Shown: positions 15,266-21,645 of the stretch, piece by piece
Layout of the letters: every line of letters begins with the position of its first letter
How positions within the stretch are numbered: the stretch's first letter is position 1
IMG/VR virus record: IMGVR_UViG_3300031566_000298
Coordinates: 1-27,439 of that record
Source of the DNA: a virus
DNA: 27,439 bases
Direction: 5' to 3' (one strand)
Position numbers and translations under genes: made by a program
Notes under the pieces: model-generated
Database searches by the model: none
The model's input: the letters and a program-made list of their open reading frames with translations, nothing else
What the model was told of the DNA's origin: nothing

Positions 15266-16022
15266 CCTGTCCGTGCGGCATTTCATCACGGTCGAGGACC
15301 TGCTTGAGGACATCATCCATGCCCTCCGGGAGGGGCGGCCCTTCAGCTTGACGCGTTGGGCGGATTCGTCGAACTGGATTATATCCCACGGCCGAGACCC
15401 TACCCCGGAGCTCATCTACCGGGAGGGGCGCATGACGCAGGCTTGCTTTGAGGAGTACCGCCTGGCATTCCTGCGGGGCGTGAGCGAGTGCGACGTACTC
15501 GGGGTATTCGCCAACGACCTGTGGACAAAGCAGATGATGGCGCAGGCTGAGCTGGACATATCCGGGAAGCGACTCGTCTTCGCCTGGTGCAACAAGCACA
15601 TTCAGTCGCGGCGCGAGTGGGCTGACGAAGTGCTTGGGGGGGAATGGCGGACAGTGCTGGTCGGCAACCGGATTCCTGTCTATCGGCCTTGGCTGGAGGA
15701 GCGGTTCCCCAGGCTGCAAGTTGTCCATGCCAGCACGGCACAGGACTGGCCGGAGGTCGCCGTCTGCATGAAGGCGATTTGGGACTTGAGGCCCCAACTC
15801 GTGATTGCCTGCGCCGGATGGTACACGTCCTGCCTCGTCGGGGCAGCGAGGCGGGCTGGCGCGGTCGGACTATCCATGGGACACATGCCCGACTACCACA
15901 TGGGCGGGCACTTCCCGCCCAACACCGAGTTCCCCCGGGGCATTGAGGGCAATGAGGCGCACTGTAAGAAGTACATTCATAACACCGACTGGATACCGCA
16001 GAGCCGGGAGATCGACGTATGA
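15255..16022 (+). CDS. GT-D-like protein with altered DGE motif
   Basis: The 255-residue protein resembles the GT-D-type product at 12653 in layout: helix, then FSLTRWADSSNWII (30-43) at the place of the R-x-x-DGE motif, and a Rossmann-like C-terminus PQLVIACAGWYTSCLVGAAR (about 177-196) with VGLSMGHMPDYHMGG. The motif here is ADSS: the Asp is kept, but Gly and Glu are lost. It may use a different donor geometry, be inactive, or act as a partner of the intact paralogue. The C-terminal HMPDYHMGGHF is strikingly His-rich. ATG overlaps the nitroreductase stop. Confidence 0.62.
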   Translation: MVVDLSVRHFITVEDLLEDIIHALREGRPFSLTRWADSSNWIISHGRDPTPELIYREGRMTQACFEEYRLAFLRGVSECDVLGVFANDLWTKQMMAQAELDISGKRLVFAWCNKHIQSRREWADEVLGGEWRTVLVGNRIPVYRPWLEERFPRLQVVHASTAQDWPEVAVCMKAIWDLRPQLVIACAGWYTSCLVGAARRAGAVGLSMGHMPDYHMGGHFPPNTEFPRGIEGNEAHCKKYIHNTDWIPQSREIDV

Positions 16023-16032
16023 GGAGGCGACG

Positions 16033-16581
16033 ATGGGACTGAAACTCAACCTGGGGTGCGGGACGGATCTGCGCCAGGGGTGGACCAACGCTGATCGCAT
16101 CGCTCTGGCTGGCGTGGATATTGTCTGCGACCTGGACGAACAGTGGCCGTGGGAGGACGACTCGGTAGAGCAGGTGTGGGCATCGGACGTATTCGAGCAC
16201 CTGCGGGACAAAATGCACACGCTGGAGGAACTATGGCGCGTCTGCCGGCATGGGGCGATCTGTGAGATTGAGACTCCAAACGGACAGTGGAACCTGTGCC
16301 AGTGGGCGGACCCCACGCACCGCACTTCCTGGGAGCCGGAGAACCTGGAGTTCCTGCGGCCGGGCCACTTCTGGTACTTCATCACGCCAGCGAAGTTCGT
16401 GACGCTGGAGATGAGGGCCGAGGCAGGGCGCATCTACTGGAAGCTGGCGGCCTACAAGGAGTGGGACGAGGAACTTGAGAAGCTGCACAACCACGAGGCG
16501 TATCGGGCATGGCAGGAGACGCGAAGCCGCACGGCAATGGCGGCGTCTGAGGAAAAGCTGAGAAGGGAACCGGAGCGATGA
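16033..16581 (+). CDS. SAM-dependent methyltransferase (class I)
   Basis: The 182-residue enzyme has LNLGCGTDLRQGWTNAD (5-21), a class I SAM-binding motif, and DLDEQWPWEDDSVEQVWASD (33-52) followed by VFEHL, the pattern of small 'LNLGCG..' methyltransferases seen in polysaccharide clusters. Their targets are usually sugars. It likely caps or decorates the glycan made by the neighbouring transferases. ATG 16033 follows GAGGAGG; the frame is open upstream but would overlap the GT-D-like gene. The C-terminus has an acidic and basic helix that runs to the overlap with the next gene. Confidence 0.8.
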   Translation: MGLKLNLGCGTDLRQGWTNADRIALAGVDIVCDLDEQWPWEDDSVEQVWASDVFEHLRDKMHTLEELWRVCRHGAICEIETPNGQWNLCQWADPTHRTSWEPENLEFLRPGHFWYFITPAKFVTLEMRAEAGRIYWKLAAYKEWDEELEKLHNHEAYRAWQETRSRTAMAASEEKLRREPER

Positions 16582-17492
16582 TTCAATACCAGGACCTCGC
16601 CGACCGAATGAATGCGGCGGCCGCGCAGATGACGGAGCCGCAGAAGGAGGCCTTCCGCCGCAGCGTGACCGCGCGCAACCTGGCGCCGCCGGAGAACGCG
16701 GAGCTCTGGCTGGCGATCCATGACGGCATCGGCGGCGATGCCTATGACGGCGCGCTCTCCGTACCAGAAATGCGGGCGGCGATGGAGGACCTGCCACTGG
16801 ACTCCTGGGCGACGCTCAACAACGTGATCTTCGTGTTGCACCGGGGCAACGTGTTCGACGAGCAATGGGAGGCTATCCCTGGAGGCGGCATCGAGTACAA
16901 GTTCGCGCCGCGCTACCAGATCTTCCTGGAGCAGTTCGAACAGGAGGCTGCGCGGATCCGGGAGGCGACTGGTGAGAACCGAGTGTCGGTTCTGGACGTA
17001 GGCTGTTGGCAGGGCACATTGATTTGCACGCTACTCCAGCGCGGTTACCGCGTCGCAGGAACAGATATTTGCGCGGAGACAGGGCCGGTTGTAGAGGAGC
17101 GCGTCGCGATGTTGCGGCCGGAGCATGCGGCTCGTTTCATTAGGTTTGATCGCGAAGGGGATCGCCCGGTTATCTCAGGCTGGGCTCACCGGATACTCCG
17201 GTCGCTACCGCCATTCGATATAGTGACTTGTCAGGAGACGCTGGAGCACGTCCCGACGGCCGTCCTACAGCAGACCTGCGACGCCATCCTGCATAGAGCA
17301 ATACATGCCGTCCTGATTACCGTGCCCGGTTGGGATGACGGGTGGCCCCTGCATCTCCGGGTGTTCACCATCGCCGACTTCGAGCGGCTGTTCCACGCCG
17401 ACAAGAACGAGATGATAGTGCTGCAGGAGCCGGGCGGCGGGGTCTATACGACGGTGCTTGTAAGGCCACAACATGGAGGAACAAATGACTGA
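16578..17492 (+). CDS. SAM-dependent methyltransferase with N-terminal extension
   Basis: This encodes 304 residues starting at an ATGA overlap. The first 125 residues are an unassigned helical extension; the catalytic part begins at VSVLDVGCWQGTL (136-148), a class I SAM site, followed by VAGTDICAE (159-167) and FDIVTCQETLEHVP (213-226), typical of Methyltransf_11/23-type enzymes. The end (TIADFERLF) is also common in these. With the smaller methyltransferase before it, two O-methylations of a glycan or acceptor are possible. No membrane or export signal. Confidence 0.82.
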   Translation: MIQYQDLADRMNAAAAQMTEPQKEAFRRSVTARNLAPPENAELWLAIHDGIGGDAYDGALSVPEMRAAMEDLPLDSWATLNNVIFVLHRGNVFDEQWEAIPGGGIEYKFAPRYQIFLEQFEQEAARIREATGENRVSVLDVGCWQGTLICTLLQRGYRVAGTDICAETGPVVEERVAMLRPEHAARFIRFDREGDRPVISGWAHRILRSLPPFDIVTCQETLEHVPTAVLQQTCDAILHRAIHAVLITVPGWDDGWPLHLRVFTIADFERLFHADKNEMIVLQEPGGGVYTTVLVRPQHGGTND

Positions 17493-17925
17493 CTCTGAAG
17501 TAGCTGCTGATATGGATAGACGTTTCGTACTCTTGTTCTCAAACTACGGCTACGCGCCTTTCGTCGCCATGGGTGAACTCCTCGGGTATGGGCCTCCTGG
17601 GCAAGTGCGAGTACGGCTTCTCATGAGTTGGAACCTCAAGGGCCTCATCGGTGTTCCTGCTCTCAGGGAGGATGGCAGTCACCGGAGCATGTACTTTGAG
17701 TCGTACAATCGCGAGACTTGGGAAGACGCGGAGAAGCCAACCGTCCTCGTCTGCATGGAACCGGGCCTTGGGGGTCCACGCCAGGTATTAGTCAAGGATG
17801 AAGCACTGGCCAAGGATATCATCTACGAAGCCATGACTGGGATTCAGCTTTCGCTTGATGGAAGCATGACCCGTGCGGGGTTGTCCGATGAACAGAAAGC
17901 GGCCGTACTGAGAGTGACGACGTGA
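17485..17925 (+). CDS. Hypothetical protein, lower-GC insert gene
   Basis: This encodes 146 residues. I prefer ATG 17485 over 17473 because GGAGGA (17475-17480) falls between them at the right distance. The protein has a compact alpha/beta look (RVRLLMSWNLKGLIGVPAL, TVLVCMEPGLGG), with no motif recognised. Third positions are visibly less GC-rich than in the flanking enzymes, as in the genes at 10376 and 13466, which suggests independent acquisition. Its stop overlaps the next GTG. Confidence 0.6.
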   Translation: MTDSEVAADMDRRFVLLFSNYGYAPFVAMGELLGYGPPGQVRVRLLMSWNLKGLIGVPALREDGSHRSMYFESYNRETWEDAEKPTVLVCMEPGLGGPRQVLVKDEALAKDIIYEAMTGIQLSLDGSMTRAGLSDEQKAAVLRVTT

Positions 17926-18902
17926 AGATCATCCTCCTGGGCGGCGTGCTCTCGTTCAGCGGCGTCGAGCAGCACATGCTGACCTTGGCCCTGGCCCTTC
18001 GCCGGCTGGGGCATGACGCGCAGATCATGGGCCTATGCAACGCGGGCGGGTTCGACCAGATCAGGGGCTGGACTGACCCGGAGGGCCAGGTGCCTGTCTA
18101 CTGGGCAGAAGGGTGGCCGCTGAATGCCGCGGGGGCGCGGCAGATGCTGCTTGACCTGGCGCCGGACATCGTGAACGTGCAACTGCCCGTCTCGCCGGCG
18201 GCGATCCCGGAGCCGGCTGACTTCGCAGTCGTGGGCACGGCGCACGGCATGTCTAGCCTGCAGGGACGTATCCCGGACTGTCGCTCTATCATTGCCCTGG
18301 ACAAGCGCATCCTGCCGGAGCTACGGTCCTTCGCGGGGCAGAGCGGTATCCCCGTGCAGGCCGTCTGCAAATGTGTGGATCTGAAGCGGTTCAAGTTCCG
18401 GGACGACGCGGCGAAGCGCAATGGCGCCGCCTATTTCGGGCGCGTGGACCAGACCAAGGTCGGCGTGTTGCCCGGCTGGGTTGGCTGCGGGACGATGGAC
18501 GTATACTGCGACGCGCCTGGGGCCGACGTGTTCCGCGTGAACTTTCCGCTACCGCAGTTCGCTATCAAGGGGCCGGCGCGGGCTGAGGATGTGCTCTATC
18601 AGTACCGGATTGTGGCAGCCTCGGGAACCGGCGCGATAGAGGCGATGGCCTGCGGGGCCCTGGTGCTGGTGGGGCCGCTGGACGCGGGGAGGCTGGCAGG
18701 CTGGCGGGACAGGGGCTATGCACCGGGTTATTTCTATGACGAGGGCGGGGCGCGTGAGGTGCCACGGGACGCGGACAGGCTGAGGGACGACAGGCTAGCG
18801 ACCGAGACGGCGCGTCTATGCCGGAAGTGGGTAGAACGTTGGCACGACGCGGACACGGTGGCAAAGGAGTTCGTGCAGGTTTATGAGGAGGCGGCGAACT
18901 AG
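17922..18902 (+). CDS. GT-B fold glycosyltransferase, family 4-like
   Basis: This 326-residue enzyme is a GT-B transferase: GGVLSFSGVEQHMLTLALAL (7-26) is the N-terminal glycine-rich loop and helix, VGTAHGMSS (104-112) is the first-domain motif, CVDLKRF (151-157) is the hinge, YFGRVDQTKV (171-180) opens the second domain, and GTGAIEAMACGALVLVG (235-251) is the donor-binding E..ACG motif. It is related in plan to the 13666 product but not a close copy. It is cytosolic. GTG start overlaps the preceding stop, and the gene ends three bases before the next one. Confidence 0.85.
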   Translation: MKIILLGGVLSFSGVEQHMLTLALALRRLGHDAQIMGLCNAGGFDQIRGWTDPEGQVPVYWAEGWPLNAAGARQMLLDLAPDIVNVQLPVSPAAIPEPADFAVVGTAHGMSSLQGRIPDCRSIIALDKRILPELRSFAGQSGIPVQAVCKCVDLKRFKFRDDAAKRNGAAYFGRVDQTKVGVLPGWVGCGTMDVYCDAPGADVFRVNFPLPQFAIKGPARAEDVLYQYRIVAASGTGAIEAMACGALVLVGPLDAGRLAGWRDRGYAPGYFYDEGGAREVPRDADRLRDDRLATETARLCRKWVERWHDADTVAKEFVQVYEEAAN

Positions 18903-18904
18903 CG

Positions 18905-19651
18905 ATGAAGATCGTAGCCGGCGGCATCCTGCGTGATCGCTGGACGGTCGGGGCCTACCTGCAAGCTATGGCCGTGCTGGACACGACGGGGCATGAGGTG
19001 ACCTGGGCGTGGGTGCTGGACGACACGCCTGCGGAGGTCGTCCGCGCCTACGTCAGCGATGCCGTCACAGTCGAGGTGAGCAACCTGCCGGGGCCTATTT
19101 ACCATCGCCAGGGCGGTATGCCGCAGGAGCGCAATCGCCTGCATGCCCGCCTGGCATGTCTGCGGAATCTCCTGCGGGACGTCGCCCTACAGGCCGGGGC
19201 CGATGCGCTGTTCTCCGTGGACTCGGACATTTTGCCGCCGTCAGAGACATTGCTGCGCCTGATTGACTGTGCCCACCCGTGGGTGGCGGCCCTGGTGCGG
19301 AACAGTGCTATCAGCGAGGCCTGGAACGTCTACCACCTGCTGCATCCCGAGCAGGGCGGCCTCATAAATCACTTCCTGCCGACGGGGACGAACCCGAAGG
19401 GCGAGACATGGCCGGGGCCGGAAGGCTGCGGTCACGACCCGCGGAACGCTGCGAAGACGCCAGACCTGTGCGCTGGCGCGGTCTGCCTCTACCATAGGGA
19501 GGTGCTGGAGAAGGCGCGGTGGAAGGCGACCGCCCATGGTGCCGGGGAGGACACGGGCTTTGGCCTGGAGGCCTTCGCCGCAGGATACCGGGCCTGGTAC
19601 CTGCCCATCGTGTGCAGGCATCTGACGATTGACGGGGTAGGGGATGCGTGA
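18905..19651 (+). CDS. GT-A fold glycosyltransferase with DSD motif
   Basis: The 248-residue protein has a GT-A layout: an N-terminal nucleotide-binding strand, an R..RN.L region (76-90), the metal site FSVDSDILPP (103-112) with D106 and D108 as the DxD pair, and GEDTGFGLEAFAAGY (214-228) providing the acceptor-side acidic residues, then VCRHLTIDG (236-244) with a likely metal-binding His. This resembles family 2 and Anp1-like transferases. It is the last enzyme of the cargo. ATG lies behind GGAGGCGG; the end overlaps the next gene. Confidence 0.83.
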   Translation: MKIVAGGILRDRWTVGAYLQAMAVLDTTGHEVTWAWVLDDTPAEVVRAYVSDAVTVEVSNLPGPIYHRQGGMPQERNRLHARLACLRNLLRDVALQAGADALFSVDSDILPPSETLLRLIDCAHPWVAALVRNSAISEAWNVYHLLHPEQGGLINHFLPTGTNPKGETWPGPEGCGHDPRNAAKTPDLCAGAVCLYHREVLEKARWKATAHGAGEDTGFGLEAFAAGYRAWYLPIVCRHLTIDGVGDA

Positions 19652-19901
19652 CAGCCTGCGAGCAAAAGACGTTCTCACCTTCCAGGAAGCCCCGCGGAAG
19701 GCAGGCGATCCGCCGCCAATCCCTCTGCGCTGCAAGTGTGGCCGGGTCGTTGGTGAGTTGAGCGGAGTCATAGGCAGCGGCTACTATGAGATCAAGCACA
19801 AGTGCAAAGGTTGCGGCGGTTGGGCCGTCTTCACCGTGCGGGATGGGGCGATCTTCTGGACGCGGACCGAACCGGCGCAGCGGCGACAGTGGCCTGGTTA
19901 G
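19644..19901 (+). CDS. Com-like zinc-ribbon protein
   Basis: This encodes 85 residues. Four cysteines in CKC (C30, C32) and CKGC (C54, C57), with an intervening YYEIKHKC stretch, give a zinc ribbon that resembles the Com translational regulator of phage Mu, in which a similar ribbon binds mRNA of the adjacent modification gene. A link is only suggestive, but it is worth noting here because the gene is followed directly by a large structured RNA region. Its start overlaps the glycosyltransferase by eight bases. It is the last cargo gene. Confidence 0.55.
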   Translation: MRDSLRAKDVLTFQEAPRKAGDPPPIPLRCKCGRVVGELSGVIGSGYYEIKHKCKGCGGWAVFTVRDGAIFWTRTEPAQRRQWPG

Positions 19902-19926
19902 AATGTTAGGGTAGCCGTGATTCCGG

Positions 19927-19954
19927 TTGACATTCCTGCCAGACGTGGTATAAA
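19927..19954 (+). promoter_or_regulatory. Near-consensus sigma70-type promoter before the capsid block
   Basis: A perfect TTGACA (19927-19932) and a TATAAA -10 box (19949-19954) are separated by 16 bases; transcription would start near 19961, where the structured RNA begins. Together with the promoter at 3040-3068 it divides the late genes into a packaging-plus-cargo unit and a capsid-plus-tail unit. Confidence 0.78.
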
Positions 19955-19960
19955 TATGTT

Positions 19961-20082
19961 TGGATTGCGGCGGGCATATAGGATAGGTAGAGCTTGGGGA
20001 TGCCCGCCCCAGGCGGCTGAGCGATACGCCGGCCTGCGAAAGCTCGAATAGGGCTCGACCTTCGGCCTGTCCCCGCAATCCA
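19961..20082 (+). ncRNA. Multibranched structured RNA, unknown family
   Basis: The stretch is closed by a ten-pair helix, TGGATTGCGG (19961-19970) with CCGCAATCCA (20073-20082). Inside it, CGGGCAT (19971-19977) pairs with ATGCCCG (20000-20006) directly next to the closing helix. CAGGC (20010-20014) can pair with GCCTG at 20032-20036 or at 20065-20069, and GGC/GCC (20015-20017, 20028-20030) extends the first option. The result is a compact junction RNA of about 122 bases that starts at the predicted transcription start. I recognise no known riboswitch or small RNA. No convincing coding frame crosses it on the + strand. Confidence 0.6.
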
Positions 20083-20265
20083 GAGACAACTGCCGTTCAT
20101 GCCTTGCGAGGCGGCATGGGTAGTAAGCGGTTCTACGGGAGCCGTGCGTACGGGGCCGCTCACGCTCTGCGAGGCGGCCCCAAACTAAAAACTGAATGAC
20201 GTCGCTCTCCAATAGGCCTTATGGCCGGGGAGTGCGGGCCATCTAGGGCCTCCAGTAGGGACCAC
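20083..20265 (+). ncRNA. Leader RNA with hairpins and a short direct repeat
   Basis: This part of the leader contains CATGCC (20098-20103) with GGCATG (20113-20118), and GGGGCCGC (20152-20159) with GCGGCCCC (20174-20181), an eight-pair stem. The 11-base sequence TGCGAGGCGGC occurs twice (20105-20115 and 20168-20178), each time running from the loop into the 3' arm of one of these hairpins, so the two may be duplicated binding elements. A short A-rich break follows at 20182-20192. No gene is supported here. Confidence 0.5.
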
Positions 20266-20307
20266 AAGCGGTCCAGCAACGAAAGTTGCCGGGCCGCTTT
20301 TCTGTTT
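20266..20307 (+). terminator. Intrinsic terminator with GAAA loop, probably an attenuator
   Basis: Arms 20266-20280 and 20285-20299 form a fourteen-pair stem with one A-C mismatch (20275/20290) and one G-U pair, capped by a GAAA tetraloop and followed by TTTTCTGTTT. This is textbook factor-independent terminator geometry. It lies downstream of the promoter at 19927 and only 27 bases before the scaffold gene start, so it would stop that promoter's own transcript unless overridden. GGACC (20259-20263) can pair with GGTCC (20270-20274) in the 5' arm, a mutually exclusive anti-terminator. Confidence 0.75.
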
Positions 20308-20333
20308 GGCCCGGCGCAAGGAGGCGATTGCTC

Positions 20334-21200
20334 ATGGGACGACTGCGGGCGCTCGAACTCAGCGAGATCAGCGTCGTCGAGCACCCCGCAAACCGCAAAC
20401 GCTTTTTGCTTCTGAAGCAGCACGATCCCACGAAAGGGGACACGGAAATGCCTGACATGCAGTTGTCGGAAGCGGAGGCCAAGGCGCTTGAGATCGCCCT
20501 CTGTACGCCGCTGGACAAGGAGGACGAACTGCTCAAGGCCGCGGGTGACCTCCCGGCGGATAAGCTCGCCATCGCCAAGGGCCTGCTGCGCCTCTCGGCA
20601 CATACGGGCCTGAAGGGTGATGCTCTCCAGGAGCTTGCCGCGAAGGCCGGCATTGGCTTTGCCAAGCCGGTTGAGAAGGCCGACCCGGAGCCGAAGCCAG
20701 ACCTGAAGCCTGATGCCAAGCCGGATCCTGAGCCGAAGCCAACGCCCGGCCTCACTAAGGCCGACGTGGATGTCGAGCTCAAGAAGCGCGACGAGACCAT
20801 CGAGAAGCAGCAGGGACAGATCACCGCCCTGACTGCGAACATCGCCAAGCGGGATGCGGACGATGACGACCGCGCAGTAGCTGCGCTCGTGGCTGAGCAC
20901 GGCATGCCTGGCGACAAGGACAACCTCACCAAGCTCGTCAAGTCGATGAGCCCCGAGATGCGCGAGATGTGGGCTTCGAGCCAGAAGTCCGCGCGAGCCG
21001 CACTGGCCCTCGCCGAGAAGGGCACCCGGACCATCGTTGGCGCTGCCCCCGAATCCGCACAGGCCAAGCTGAACGCGCTCATCGCGAGTGCCGTTCAGAA
21101 GGCCGGCGACAAGCCTGACATGGACGCGATCCTGAAGGGCATTGACGCCGAGCACCCCGACATCTTCGCGGATGTGCGGGCTGAAGCGATGGGAGGCTAA
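20334..21200 (+). CDS. Scaffold-like head protein with XkdF-type N-terminal segment
   Basis: This encodes 288 residues from ATG 20334, nine bases after AAGGAGG. The first 28 residues (LSEISVVEHPANRKRF at 9-24) match the short segment that usually follows the protease domain in XkdF-like proteins. After a linker, residues 39-110 are helical; 112-140 is a Lys/Pro/Asp repeat region; 140-180 is a probable coiled coil; the rest is Ala-rich helix. This composition is typical of internal scaffolds placed before decoration and capsid genes. An in-frame ATG at 20448 behind AAAGGGGA could start a shorter scaffold lacking the N-terminal segment. Confidence 0.75.
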   Translation: MGRLRALELSEISVVEHPANRKRFLLLKQHDPTKGDTEMPDMQLSEAEAKALEIALCTPLDKEDELLKAAGDLPADKLAIAKGLLRLSAHTGLKGDALQELAAKAGIGFAKPVEKADPEPKPDLKPDAKPDPEPKPTPGLTKADVDVELKKRDETIEKQQGQITALTANIAKRDADDDDRAVAALVAEHGMPGDKDNLTKLVKSMSPEMREMWASSQKSARAALALAEKGTRTIVGAAPESAQAKLNALIASAVQKAGDKPDMDAILKGIDAEHPDIFADVRAEAMGG

Positions 21201-21202
21201 CC

Positions 21203-21631
21203 ATGGCAACCAGACAGCCCGTCATCGACGCGATCCACACTTTCGTTGCGGCTGAGAACCTGACGGCCGCGCAGTTCCACTTGGTGCGGATCAGTTGCTG
21301 GTCCGACGTGTACAACTCCCCGCTCATTTCTCTCTGCGGCAACGGGCAGAAGATGTGCGGCATTCTCGCCGACGTGACCCCGCAATGGGGCGTGGGCGCT
21401 GTCGTCCGCGTCGGCAAGTACCCCTGCGTGCTGCATGAGGCGTTGGCCTGCAGCCGTTCCTGGGCCTCGACTGCACTAGGGCACGCCCGCGGTGCCGTCG
21501 CTCTCGACTGGGTGGGCGGAATGGCCCACGAGCCCGGCGTTCTCTCTCCTACCCCCACAGGCCATGAGAAGGGGACGCTTGACCTTGAATGCTTGAACCC
21601 GTGGCATGCCGATGCCGGGTTCCAGGAGTAG
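21203..21631 (+). CDS. Putative head decoration protein, cysteine-rich
   Basis: The 142-residue protein lies between scaffold and major capsid genes, the usual place for a decoration or cement protein. Its layout, GNGQKMCGILADV then GAVVRVGKYPCVLHEAL, a small beta barrel with glycine turns, resembles DUF2190-like decoration proteins. Six cysteines (including C32, C45, C52, C75, C83) are unusual for such a protein and could bind metal or form cross-links in the mature shell. ATG lies two bases after the scaffold stop behind GGGAGG. It is a plausible acceptor for the cargo glycosyltransferases. Confidence 0.68.
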   Translation: MATRQPVIDAIHTFVAAENLTAAQFHLVRISCWSDVYNSPLISLCGNGQKMCGILADVTPQWGVGAVVRVGKYPCVLHEALACSRSWASTALGHARGAVALDWVGGMAHEPGVLSPTPTGHEKGTLDLECLNPWHADAGFQE

Positions 21632-21645
21632 GGAGGCCATAAGCA

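Noticed and set aside
19961-20305. GOLLD- or ROOL-type large phage RNA
   Set aside because: Those RNAs are larger (roughly 600-800 bases) and I see none of their recognisable arrangement; this region is about 345 bases.
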